Shown: in pieces, positions 1 through 6,053 of the stretch | Numbering within the stretch: position 1 is the stretch's first letter | Layout of the letters: every line of letters starts with the position of its first letter | DNA from: Verrucomicrobia bacterium UBA3214 | GTDB taxonomy: Bacteria; Verrucomicrobiota; Kiritimatiellia; RFP12; UBA1067 | Reading direction: 5' to 3' | DNA: 8,643 bases | Assembly (NCBI GenBank): GCA_002363575.1 | Contig: DEWI01000167.1 | Location: forward strand, 1-8,643 | Position numbers and translations under genes: made by a program | The notes under the pieces: model-generated | Databases searched by the model: none | What the model was told of the DNA's origin: nothing | What the model saw: only the letters and a program-made list of their open reading frames with translations

Positions 1-92
1 GCGGAAGCCCGGCGATGCCGCACCGACGCGCGACGCCGCGGGAAGCAGACGGACCGCGAATGGCAAAGCAATGATGGGCGAGGCGGGAAACG
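1..92. other. Upstream edge, no assignable gene
   Basis: All three plus frames are open from the window edge, with stops at 72-74, about 104-106 and about 142-144. Any of them could be the 3' end of an upstream gene. The peptides are short and arginine/alanine-rich, and I recognise none. The stop at 72-74 would leave an 18-base gap to folC, which would suit an operon, but this is only a possibility. Confidence 0.3.
80..87 (+). promoter_or_regulatory. Ribosome binding site of folC
   Basis: A purine-rich GAGGCGGG run lies five bases before the ATG at 93. An in-frame stop at 72-74 rules out any earlier start, so this site and the ATG at 93 fix the folC start. Confidence 0.6.
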
Positions 93-1355
93 ATGGGATT
101 TCTTGAAGAGCTTGCATCACGGCGCCGCTTCGGCATGAAGCCGGGGCTGGAGACGATACGCGCTGCGTGCGCGGCGCTCGGCTCCCCGCAGACGCGCCTG
201 CGGCGCGTCGTCCATATCGCCGGCACGAACGGCAAGGGCGCGACGGCGGCGATTCTCGATGCGGCGCTGGGCGCCTGCGGCTACCGCGTCGCGCGCTACA
301 CGTCTCCGCATCTCGCGAAGCTGAACGAGCGCTTCTTTCTCTGCGGCGCGCCTGTCGATGACGCGACGCTCGCATCCGCCGCCGCGAAAGTCGAAGATGT
401 CTGCAGGCGCTGCGAAGCCTGCGCAGACATGACATTCTTCGAAGCGCTCACGGCGGCGGCGTTCATCGTCTTCGCGCAGGCGGAGCCGGATTTCACGATT
501 CTCGAAACGGGGCTGGGCGGGCGGCTGGACGCGACCAACGTCTGCACGCCGTCGCTCGCGGTGATAACGCGCATCGGCCTCGACCACTGCGATTGGCTGG
601 GCGCGACGACAAGAGAGATCGCCGCGGAAAAAGCCGGGATAATCAAGCATGGCGTGCCGGTCGTCGCGGGCGCGAACGAAAGCGCCGTCCTCGAAGTTCT
701 CGAAGAGAAGGCGCGCGTGCTTTCCGCGCCGTTCATCTACGCCCCGCAATGCGCCGGCGAAGCGCGCATCCCCCGCGACTTTTCGCTTCGCGGCGCATTC
801 AACCGCGAGAACGCTGTCACGGCGCTCGCCGCCCTCGAAACACTCTCTTCCCGCGTATGCGCCTTCGATCTCCAGACGGCGCTGGGCGGCTTCGCGAATG
901 TCGTGTGGCCGGGCAGATTCCAGCGCGTCGGGCGCTTCATCGTCGATGGCGCGCACAACCCGCCGGCCGCCCGCGCGCTCGCAGGCGCGCTCGCCGCGGA
1001 CGGCGTCGCGCGCGGCTCGCTAGATCTCGTATGCGGCTTTTGCGCCGACAAGGATATCGACGCCACACTCGCGATCCTCGCGCCCTTCGCAAGGCGCGCA
1101 TTCGCAGTGAAGACGACGAACGCGCGCTCCATGCCGCCGGCGGAACTCGCCGCGCGCCTCGCGGCGGCAGGCATCCCCGCCGCGCCTTGCGAAAGCCTCG
1201 AAGACGCGCTCGAGCGCACGCGCGGCGACGCGCTCGTCTGCGGCAGCCTTTTCCTCGCCGGCGACGCCTTGCGCGCGCTCGGCGCGTTCCCTTGGGAAAG
1301 CGCTCGCCTCGATCCTTCGGAAACGCTGCGCGCGCCCGCTGAACCGCGCGCTTGA
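93..1355 (+). CDS. folC: Folylpolyglutamate synthase (FolC/FPGS)
   Basis: Cytoplasmic Mur-ligase-family enzyme that adds glutamate to tetrahydrofolates using ATP. Many bacterial members also make dihydrofolate from dihydropteroate; which activity this one has cannot be told from sequence alone. Visible family motifs, in order, are the P-loop HIAGTNGKG (residues 41-49), TSPHL (70-74), [12 protein letters not shown] (138-149), the metal/ATP region DH (164-165), EKAGI (179-183, with the lysine normally carbamylated in this family), WPGR (272-275) and DGAHNP (285-290) at the start of the C-terminal domain. The length of 420 residues is typical. The start is firm because an in-frame stop lies at 72-74. 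One oddity is that the usual family pattern LxGxHQxxN appears as LRGAFNREN (232-240), so the HQ pair is replaced. ilvD follows 62 bases downstream on the same strand, probably co-transcribed. Confidence 0.95.
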   Translation: MGFLEELASRRRFGMKPGLETIRAACAALGSPQTRLRRVVHIAGTNGKGATAAILDAALGACGYRVARYTSPHLAKLNERFFLCGAPVDDATLASAAAKVEDVCRRCEACADMTFFEALTAAAFIVFAQAEPDFTILETGLGGRLDATNVCTPSLAVITRIGLDHCDWLGATTREIAAEKAGIIKHGVPVVAGANESAVLEVLEEKARVLSAPFIYAPQCAGEARIPRDFSLRGAFNRENAVTALAALETLSSRVCAFDLQTALGGFANVVWPGRFQRVGRFIVDGAHNPPAARALAGALAADGVARGSLDLVCGFCADKDIDATLAILAPFARRAFAVKTTNARSMPPAELAARLAAAGIPAAPCESLEDALERTRGDALVCGSLFLAGDALRALGAFPWESARLDPSETLRAPAEPRA

Positions 1356-1378
1356 GAATTTTCCAGTCGATAAACCAC

Positions 1379-1390
1379 CTGTCAAGACAG
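1379..1390. repeat. Short inverted repeat in the folC-ilvD gap
   Basis: CTGTC-AA-GACAG is a perfect 5-bp-arm dyad in the 62-base gap, which is clearly richer in A/T than the genes on both sides. It could be an operator or a chance match. No convincing -35/-10 pair is visible around it. Confidence 0.25.
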
Positions 1391-1402
1391 AAGAAAGTCA
1401 AT

Positions 1403-1410
1403 AGAAAGAG
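1403..1410 (+). promoter_or_regulatory. Ribosome binding site of ilvD
   Basis: AGAAAGAG lies seven bases before the ATG at 1418. It supports this start over the in-frame TTG at 1352, which overlaps the folC stop and would add 22 residues not seen in the IlvD family. Confidence 0.5.
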
Positions 1411-1417
1411 TACGACC

Positions 1418-3085
1418 ATGATTTCCGATCAGATGAAACTCGGCAAGGAGCGCTCGCCCCACCGTTCGCTGCTCTTCGCAACCGGCATGAAGCGCGAAGA
1501 CATGTCAAAGCCGTTCATCGGCATTTGCAACTCCTACGAAAGCTTCGTGCCCGGCCACTGCCACCTCGACAAAGTCGGGGAATTCGTGAAAAAGTGCGTC
1601 GTCGAAGCGGGCGGCGTGCCGATGGAGTTCAACACGATCGCCGTCTGCGACGGCCTCGCCATGGCCCATCCGGGGATGAAATACTCCCTGCCGAGCCGCG
1701 AACTCATCGCGGATTGCGTCGAGACCGTGGCGCGCGCGCACTGCTTCGACGCCATGATCTGCATCCCGAACTGCGACAAGATCGTTCCCGGCATGATGCT
1801 CGGCGCGCTGCGCGTCAATATCCCGACGATCTTCGCATCGGGCGGCCCGATGGCGCCGGGCAAGCACCCGGTCACCGGCAAGGACAGCGATTTGAACACC
1901 GTCTTCGAAGCCGTGGGCGCGGAAAACGCCGGCAGGATAACGACCGCCACGCTGGAGAAGATCGAAGAGACTTCGTGCCCCGGCTGCGGCTCTTGCTCGG
2001 GGATGTTCACGGCAAATTCGATGAACTGCCTCTACGAAGCTCTCGGCGTCGCCCTCCCGGGCAACGGCACGATACTCGCCAACGATCCGCGGCGCCTCGA
2101 ACTCTTCCGCGCGGCCGCCTTCCGCGCCGTAGAAATCGCCAAAGCCGGCAAGCCGCGTTTGCGCGACATCGTCACGCGCGACGCGCTGGACAACGCGCTC
2201 ACGCTCGACATGGCCATGGGCGGCTCCACCAACACCGTCCTCCATACGCTCGCGATCGCGCGCGAGGCAGATATAGATTTCTCGCTCGAGCGCATGAACA
2301 GGATTTCCGCCAGGACTCCATACATATGCAAGCTCGCGCCCTCCGGACACTACCATATCAGCGATCTCGACCGCGCAGGCGGCGTGATGGCGATCCTCAA
2401 GCGCCTTCCCGACGTCCTGCTGCACCGCGACGCGATGACGGTCTCCGGGAAGCGCCTGGGCGCGCTCGTCGCGGAAGCGGAAGTCCGCGACAGCGACGTG
2501 ATCCGGCGCGCGCTCGACCCGTATTCGCGCGATGGCGGCCTCGCCGTGCTCTGGGGGAATCTCGCGGAAAAAGGCGCGGTGGTCAAGAAAGGCGGCGTCG
2601 CGCCCTCGATGATGTCCTTCACGGGCAAGGCGATCTGCTTCAATTCGCAGGAAGAGGCGTGCGAAGGGATTCTCGGCGGCAAAGTCAAGCCCGGGCATGT
2701 CGTCGTGATCCGCTACGAAGGCCCGAAAGGCGGCCCGGGCATGCAGGAAATGCTCGCGCCCACATCCTATATAATAGGAGCGGGGCTTGGCAGCTCCGTC
2801 GCCCTTATCACCGACGGCCGCTTCTCCGGCGCGACTCACGGCGCTTGCGTCGGCCATATCTCGCCGGAAGCGGCCGAAGGCGGCCTCATCGCGCTTGTCG
2901 AAGATGGCGACTCCATCACGATCGACATCCCCAAGCGCTCGATTTCCGTTGCGCTCGGCGAAGATGAAATCGCGCGCCGCCGCGCCGCTCTCGCGCCGTG
3001 GAAGCCGCGCATTTCCGGAGGCTGGCTGGAGCGCTACGCGCGCCTCGTAGGCAACGCCGCGACGGGCGCTTCGCTGAAACAATGA
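1418..3085 (+). CDS. ilvD: Dihydroxy-acid dehydratase (IlvD)
   Basis: Iron-sulfur enzyme of the IlvD/EDD family. It dehydrates 2,3-dihydroxy-isovalerate and 2,3-dihydroxy-3-methylvalerate to the 2-oxo acids that precede valine, leucine and isoleucine. The N-terminus ([14 protein letters not shown], residues 10-23) is typical of IlvD rather than Edd. Cluster-binding cysteines sit in NCDKIVPGM (C119) and [11 protein letters not shown] (C193). The C-terminal signature [11 protein letters not shown] (464-474) carries the serine usually assigned as catalytic base (S470). Where [2Fe-2S] members have PC, this protein has PG (FVPGHCHL, 43-50), as in the E. coli [4Fe-4S] type, so an oxygen-sensitive cluster is likely; a cysteine lies two residues on (C48). 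The length of 555 residues is normal. The only ilv gene in view, it probably forms a unit with folC, though no valine/leucine leader peptide or T-box-like structure was seen upstream. Confidence 0.96.
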   Translation: MISDQMKLGKERSPHRSLLFATGMKREDMSKPFIGICNSYESFVPGHCHLDKVGEFVKKCVVEAGGVPMEFNTIAVCDGLAMAHPGMKYSLPSRELIADCVETVARAHCFDAMICIPNCDKIVPGMMLGALRVNIPTIFASGGPMAPGKHPVTGKDSDLNTVFEAVGAENAGRITTATLEKIEETSCPGCGSCSGMFTANSMNCLYEALGVALPGNGTILANDPRRLELFRAAAFRAVEIAKAGKPRLRDIVTRDALDNALTLDMAMGGSTNTVLHTLAIAREADIDFSLERMNRISARTPYICKLAPSGHYHISDLDRAGGVMAILKRLPDVLLHRDAMTVSGKRLGALVAEAEVRDSDVIRRALDPYSRDGGLAVLWGNLAEKGAVVKKGGVAPSMMSFTGKAICFNSQEEACEGILGGKVKPGHVVVIRYEGPKGGPGMQEMLAPTSYIIGAGLGSSVALITDGRFSGATHGACVGHISPEAAEGGLIALVEDGDSITIDIPKRSISVALGEDEIARRRAALAPWKPRISGGWLERYARLVGNAATGASLKQ

Positions 3086-3089
3086 CGCA

Positions 3090-3118
3090 GCGCGCCGGCG
3101 CACGGCGCCGGAGCGCGC
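3090..3118 (+). terminator. GC-rich hairpin after ilvD, no U-run
   Basis: Twelve bases (3090-3101) pair perfectly with 3105-3110 plus 3113-3118, leaving a 3-base loop and a 2-base GA bulge on the 3' side. The hairpin starts four bases after the ilvD stop, where an RNA 3'-end structure would be expected. No T-run follows, so it is not a canonical intrinsic terminator. It may stabilise the mRNA end or pause polymerase. Confidence 0.4.
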
Positions 3119-3170
3119 ACTGCCGCCTCCCGCCGCCGGGCGCCGCATCGCGCCTTCCCAAGACGCCAAA

Positions 3171-3188
3171 GGCGCGCGCTTGCGCGCC
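3171..3188. repeat. Palindrome 1 upstream of clpB
   Basis: GGCGCGC-GCTT-GCGCGCC is a perfect 7-bp inverted repeat with a 4-base loop and no following T-run. Its centre is 42 bases upstream of the centre of a related palindrome (3213-3230). It could be an operator half of a paired site, or a simple product of GC-rich sequence. Confidence 0.4.
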
Positions 3189-3204
3189 GCGTTGGGCGAA
3201 AACG

Positions 3205-3213
3205 TGCTAGAAT
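3205..3213 (+). promoter_or_regulatory. Probable extended -10 promoter of clpB
   Basis: TGCTAGAAT matches the extended -10 form (TGN followed by a TATAAT-like hexamer). No good -35 hexamer lies at 16-18 bases, which extended -10 promoters can tolerate. Transcription would begin near 3220, giving an untranslated leader of about 75 bases. No CIRCE element or clear heat-shock sigma promoter was seen. Confidence 0.4.
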
Positions 3214-3230
3214 GGCGCGCTTTCGCGCCA
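3213..3230. repeat. Palindrome 2 at the clpB promoter
   Basis: TGGCGCG-CTTT-CGCGCCA is a perfect 7-bp inverted repeat that overlaps the last base of the -10 element and covers the expected start site. A protein bound here would block transcription; as RNA it would form a hairpin at the very 5' end of the clpB message. Confidence 0.4.
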
Positions 3231-3278
3231 AAATGTCGCTATTATCCTTGTGGCATGGGTGGTGCTGGGGGAACGGGC

Positions 3279-3285
3279 AGGAGGG
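3279..3285 (+). promoter_or_regulatory. Strong ribosome binding site of clpB
   Basis: AGGAGGG, a near-perfect Shine-Dalgarno sequence, stands eight bases before the ATG at 3294. It decides the start: the reading frame is open further upstream to a TTG at 3180, but that extension resembles no Clp sequence. Confidence 0.75.
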
Positions 3286-3293
3286 AAGAAAAC

Positions 3294-5375
3294 ATGAACA
3301 TGCAATACAATCCGCCGGAAGAGGAAGGCAAGGCGCTGGAGAAATACGGCAGCGACTTGACTGAACTCGCCCGTTCCGGCAAGCTCGATCCCGTGATCGG
3401 CAGAGACACGGAAATCAGAAATGTAATCAGAATTCTTTCGCGCAAGACAAAGAACAACCCGGTGCTCATCGGCGAACCTGGCGTCGGCAAGACGGCGATC
3501 GTCGAAGGACTGGCGCAGCGAATCATTCGCGGCGACGTTCCCGAAGGCCTGAAAGACAGAACCGTATTTTCGCTCGACATGACCGCGCTTATGGCCGGCG
3601 CCATGTATCGCGGGCAGTTCGAAGAGCGCTTGAAAGCCGTCTTGAAGGAGATCAAGGACTCCAACGGCAAAATCATCCTCTTCATCGACGAAATCCACAC
3701 GATCGTCGGCGCCGGCAAGACCGAAGGCTCCACCGATGCAGGGAACATGCTAAAGCCGCTGCTCGCGCGCGGCGAGCTGCACTGCGTCGGCGCGACGACG
3801 CTGGACGAATACCGCAAATACATGGAGAAGGACGCCGCACTCGAGCGCCGCTTCCAGCCTGTCATGGTCGAAGCGCCTAGCGAGGAAGACGCAATCTCCA
3901 TTCTGCGCGGCATCAAGGAGCGTTTCGAGAAATACCACAACGTCCGCATACGCGACGAAGCGATCGTCTCCGCCGTCACGCTCTCCAGCAGATACATCCA
4001 AGACCGCTTCCTGCCGGACAAGGCGATCGATCTGCTCGATGAAGCGTGCGCGCGCATCAGGACGGAGATGGATTCCTGCCCGCAGGAGCTGGATGAAATC
4101 TCCCGCCACGTCAGAAGGCTGGAAATCGAGGAAATCGCCCTCAAGAAGGAAAAGGACGAGTCTTCGCGCAAGCGTCTCGAGGAGTTGCAGAACGAACTCA
4201 AGACGCTGAAGGCGAAAAGCGACGCCATGACGGCGCAGTGGAAGAAGGAAAAAGCCGCCCTCGAAGAAGTCCGCCGCACGCGCTCGCAGCTCGATGAAGC
4301 GCGCAACGCCTACGAAATCGCGTACAACCGCGGCGACATCGAGACGGCCGCGCGCTACAAGAACTGGATCATCCCCGATCTGGAGCGCAAGCTCAAGGCG
4401 CACGAGGAAGATTCGAGCAAGAACGCCTCTTCCGCGCTTCTGCACGAGGAAGTGAACGCCGACGAGATCGCCCAAGTCGTCAGCAGGTGGTCGGGAATAC
4501 CAGTCGCCAAGCTCGTCGAAGGCGAGCGCGAGAAATTGATGCGCCTTGCCGACATTCTGCACGAGCGCGTCATCGGCCAGGACAAGGCCGTGGACGCGGT
4601 GGCGGATGCCGTGCTGCGCAGCCGCGCGGGAATCAAGAACCGCATGCGGCCGATCGGCGCATTCCTTTTCCTCGGCCCCACTGGCGTGGGCAAGACGGAA
4701 CTTGCCAAAGCGCTCGCGCAGGAACTCTTCGACGACGAAAACGCGATGGTCCGCCTCGACATGTCCGAGTACATGGAGAAATTCGCAGTCTCGCGGCTGG
4801 TCGGCGCGCCGCCCGGCTACGTCGGTTTCGAGGATGGCGGCCAGCTCACCGAAGCCGTGCGCCGCAAGCAGTTCTCCGTCGTGCTGCTCGATGAAATCGA
4901 AAAGGCGCATCCCGACGTCTTCAACATGCTTCTGCAAGTCCTGGACGACGGCCGCCTCACCGACAGCCATGGCCGCACGGTTTCTTTCAAGAACACCGTC
5001 GTTATCATGACCTCGAACGCGCCGAAGGATTCTCTCAAGGACTTGTTCCGGCCGGAATTTCTCAACCGCCTCGACGAGATTCTGGAGTTCGATTCGCTGA
5101 CGCGCGACCAGATTGCGAAAATCGTCCGCCTGCAACTCAAAGACTTCTCGAAACGGCTGGCAGACCAGAATCTTTCGCTCGACATCGACGACGCCGCTAT
5201 CGACGTCCTCGTCCGCGACGGCTACGACCCGGCATATGGCGCGCGCCCCGTCAAACGCGCCATCCAGCGCGACCTCGAAAACCCGGTCGCCAAGAAGATC
5301 ATCGCCGGCGCTTATCCGCCTGGCTCGACGATCCACGTCTCTGCCACGGCCGACGGCAAGGCGCTGGCGCTGTAA
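3294..5375 (+). CDS. clpB: ClpB-type disaggregase lacking the N-domain
   Basis: Hsp100 AAA+ chaperone; the family forms a cytoplasmic hexamer that, with DnaK, threads aggregated proteins through its pore. The product is 693 residues against about 860 for usual ClpB, because the protein begins directly at the first ATPase module. NBD1 has Walker A GEPGVGKT (60-67), pore-loop tyrosine Y105 in [11 protein letters not shown], Walker B ILFIDE (128-133) and arginine fingers in ERRFQ (184-188). A full ClpB-type coiled-coil M-domain spans about 265-375, which separates it from ClpA and ClpC. NBD2 has Walker A GPTGVGKT (461-468), pore loop GAPPGYVGF (504-512), Walker B LLDE (531-534), [11 protein letters not shown] (585-595) and sensor-2 GARPVKR (649-655). 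Compared with E. coli ClpB as I remember it, about 20 residues are missing between MTSN (572-575) and FRPEF. All catalytic motifs are intact, so it should be active. It is a single-gene unit with its own promoter and terminator. Confidence 0.93.
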   Translation: MNMQYNPPEEEGKALEKYGSDLTELARSGKLDPVIGRDTEIRNVIRILSRKTKNNPVLIGEPGVGKTAIVEGLAQRIIRGDVPEGLKDRTVFSLDMTALMAGAMYRGQFEERLKAVLKEIKDSNGKIILFIDEIHTIVGAGKTEGSTDAGNMLKPLLARGELHCVGATTLDEYRKYMEKDAALERRFQPVMVEAPSEEDAISILRGIKERFEKYHNVRIRDEAIVSAVTLSSRYIQDRFLPDKAIDLLDEACARIRTEMDSCPQELDEISRHVRRLEIEEIALKKEKDESSRKRLEELQNELKTLKAKSDAMTAQWKKEKAALEEVRRTRSQLDEARNAYEIAYNRGDIETAARYKNWIIPDLERKLKAHEEDSSKNASSALLHEEVNADEIAQVVSRWSGIPVAKLVEGEREKLMRLADILHERVIGQDKAVDAVADAVLRSRAGIKNRMRPIGAFLFLGPTGVGKTELAKALAQELFDDENAMVRLDMSEYMEKFAVSRLVGAPPGYVGFEDGGQLTEAVRRKQFSVVLLDEIEKAHPDVFNMLLQVLDDGRLTDSHGRTVSFKNTVVIMTSNAPKDSLKDLFRPEFLNRLDEILEFDSLTRDQIAKIVRLQLKDFSKRLADQNLSLDIDDAAIDVLVRDGYDPAYGARPVKRAIQRDLENPVAKKIIAGAYPPGSTIHVSATADGKALAL

Positions 5376-5420
5376 GCGCGCCGCACGCCCCCGCGAAACG
5401 CGGAAGTTGATTCGTCCCCC

Positions 5421-5462
5421 GCCGGGGTGACACGATAACGTGTCACCCCGGCATTTTTTTTT
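5421..5462 (+). terminator. Intrinsic terminator of clpB
   Basis: A perfect 14-bp stem (GCCGGGGTGACACG at 5421-5434 with its complement at 5439-5452), loop ATAA, then A and nine T residues (5454-5462). It lies 46 bases after the clpB stop and acts on the plus strand only, since the opposite side has no T-run. Confidence 0.95.
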
Positions 5463-5620
5463 GTTTCCCGCGCGCTTGCCGCGCGTTTGAGCGCAGCCGG
5501 CAGCCCCGCCGCCGCCCTTCCGGGCGCCGCACAAAACCCCCTCCCGCCCGTGCGCGCGCATCTAATCCCCCGAATCCAATGCAAAACCCCGCCAAAACCA
5601 CGATTTCAGCCTCCTTTGCC

Positions 5621-5752
5621 GCTTGCTCTGGCGACCCCAGTCGCTTGCTCTGGCGACTCCAGTCGCTTGCGCTGGCGACTCCAGTCGCTTGTTCGGGCGA
5701 CCCCAGTCGCTTGTTCGGGCGACCCCTGTCGCTTGCGCTGGCGACCCCAGTC
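5621..5752. repeat. Tandem array, six copies of a 22-bp unit
   Basis: Units begin at 5621, 5643, 5665, 5687, 5709 and 5731, each starting GCTTG and ending in GTC. Variation is mostly at unit bases 6-9 (CTCT, CGCT or TTCG) and in the C/T before CC; unit 5 also carries CCTG in place of CCAG. Two alternative hairpins are possible: GCGAC-YCCA-GTCGC across each junction in units 1-4 and 6 (the last closed by the bases after the array), and CTGG-CGACY-CCAG inside units 1, 2, 3 and 6. The array is bracketed by CTTTGC (5614-5619) and its inverse GCAAAG (5753-5758). There are no unique spacers, so it is not CRISPR. Confidence 0.95.
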
Positions 5753-5945
5753 GCAAAGCAAACCGACCCCAATCGTCAAACGTTTCGAACCTGCACACCC
5801 CAAATGGCGTCCAGGCAGCGCGCCCAAACCGAATCTTCGGGGCTTTGCGTTTTCCCCCACCGCCCGCAGGACATCGAATGAAACACGCGCACATCAGCAT
5901 CGGGAAGGACGCGCTCCAGCGCGATACTCCCGGTTGTCTTGTGTC

Positions 5946-5963
5946 GCCCCGTGAGGGCTTTTT
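5946..5963 (+). terminator. Weak terminator-like hairpin
   Basis: GCCC-CGTGA-GGGC followed by five T residues. The stem is only 4 bp, so termination would be weak. It would end any transcript that crosses the repeat array before the next gene's promoter, whose -35 begins 12 bases later. Confidence 0.25.
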
Positions 5964-5975
5964 CGCGGCGCACCA

Positions 5976-6005
5976 TTGACGGGCTAGAGGGGATTATGAT
6001 ATTAT
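5976..6005 (+). promoter_or_regulatory. Sigma70-type promoter of the zinc-ribbon gene
   Basis: TTGACG (5976-5981), an 18-base spacer, then TATTAT (6000-6005); TATGAT at 5995-6000 is an alternative -10 with a 13-base spacer, which is too short for this -35. Transcription would start near 6012, leaving a leader of about 42 bases. An imperfect dyad, GGGGAT at 5989-5994 with ATCCCC at 6006-6011, brackets the -10 and could be an operator. Confidence 0.6.
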
Positions 6006-6053
6006 ATCCCCGAATTTACGCACACGCAGCAACCAAAGTAGAGAAGGGAAGAA

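Larger units (their letters stand above)
5463..5975. other. Intergenic region with no convincing gene
   Basis: About 510 bases between the clpB terminator and the next promoter. It holds a small hairpin just after the terminator (CGCGCG at 5469-5474 and 5480-5485, followed by TTT), the 22-bp tandem array, and two small hairpins near the end (about 5910-5923 and 5946-5958, the second followed by TTTTT). Several frames on both strands are open here, but only because the repeat unit lacks stop codons in all six frames; their low-complexity peptides look like no protein family. Confidence 0.7.

Noticed and set aside
1352..1417. TTG start for ilvD overlapping the folC stop
   Set aside because: The extra 22 residues do not resemble IlvD N-termini, and a Shine-Dalgarno-like AGAAAGAG precedes the ATG at 1418, which gives the normal family length.
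1505..3169. Long minus-strand open frame opposite ilvD, and similar ones opposite folC and clpB
   Set aside because: They mirror GC-rich codon use on the plus strand, are very rich in Arg, Ala and Asp, and show no domain.
3180..3293. Longer clpB starting at TTG 3180
   Set aside because: The extension crosses the promoter and palindromes, has no Clp similarity, and the AGGAGGG site points to the ATG at 3294.
3195..3293. CIRCE or other classical heat-shock element before clpB
   Set aside because: No TTAGCACTC/GAGTGCTAA dyad and no CCCCAT-type -10 with a matching -35 could be found.
5469..5488. Second terminator after the main clpB terminator
   Set aside because: The CGCGCG hairpin is followed by only three T residues and is probably just GC-rich sequence.
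5621..5752. CRISPR array
   Set aside because: The units are directly adjacent with no unique spacers, and no cas gene is present.
5443..5979. Several overlapping open frames on both strands across the repeat array
   Set aside because: The 22-bp unit has no stop in any frame, so all six frames stay open by composition. The peptides are low-complexity and match no family.
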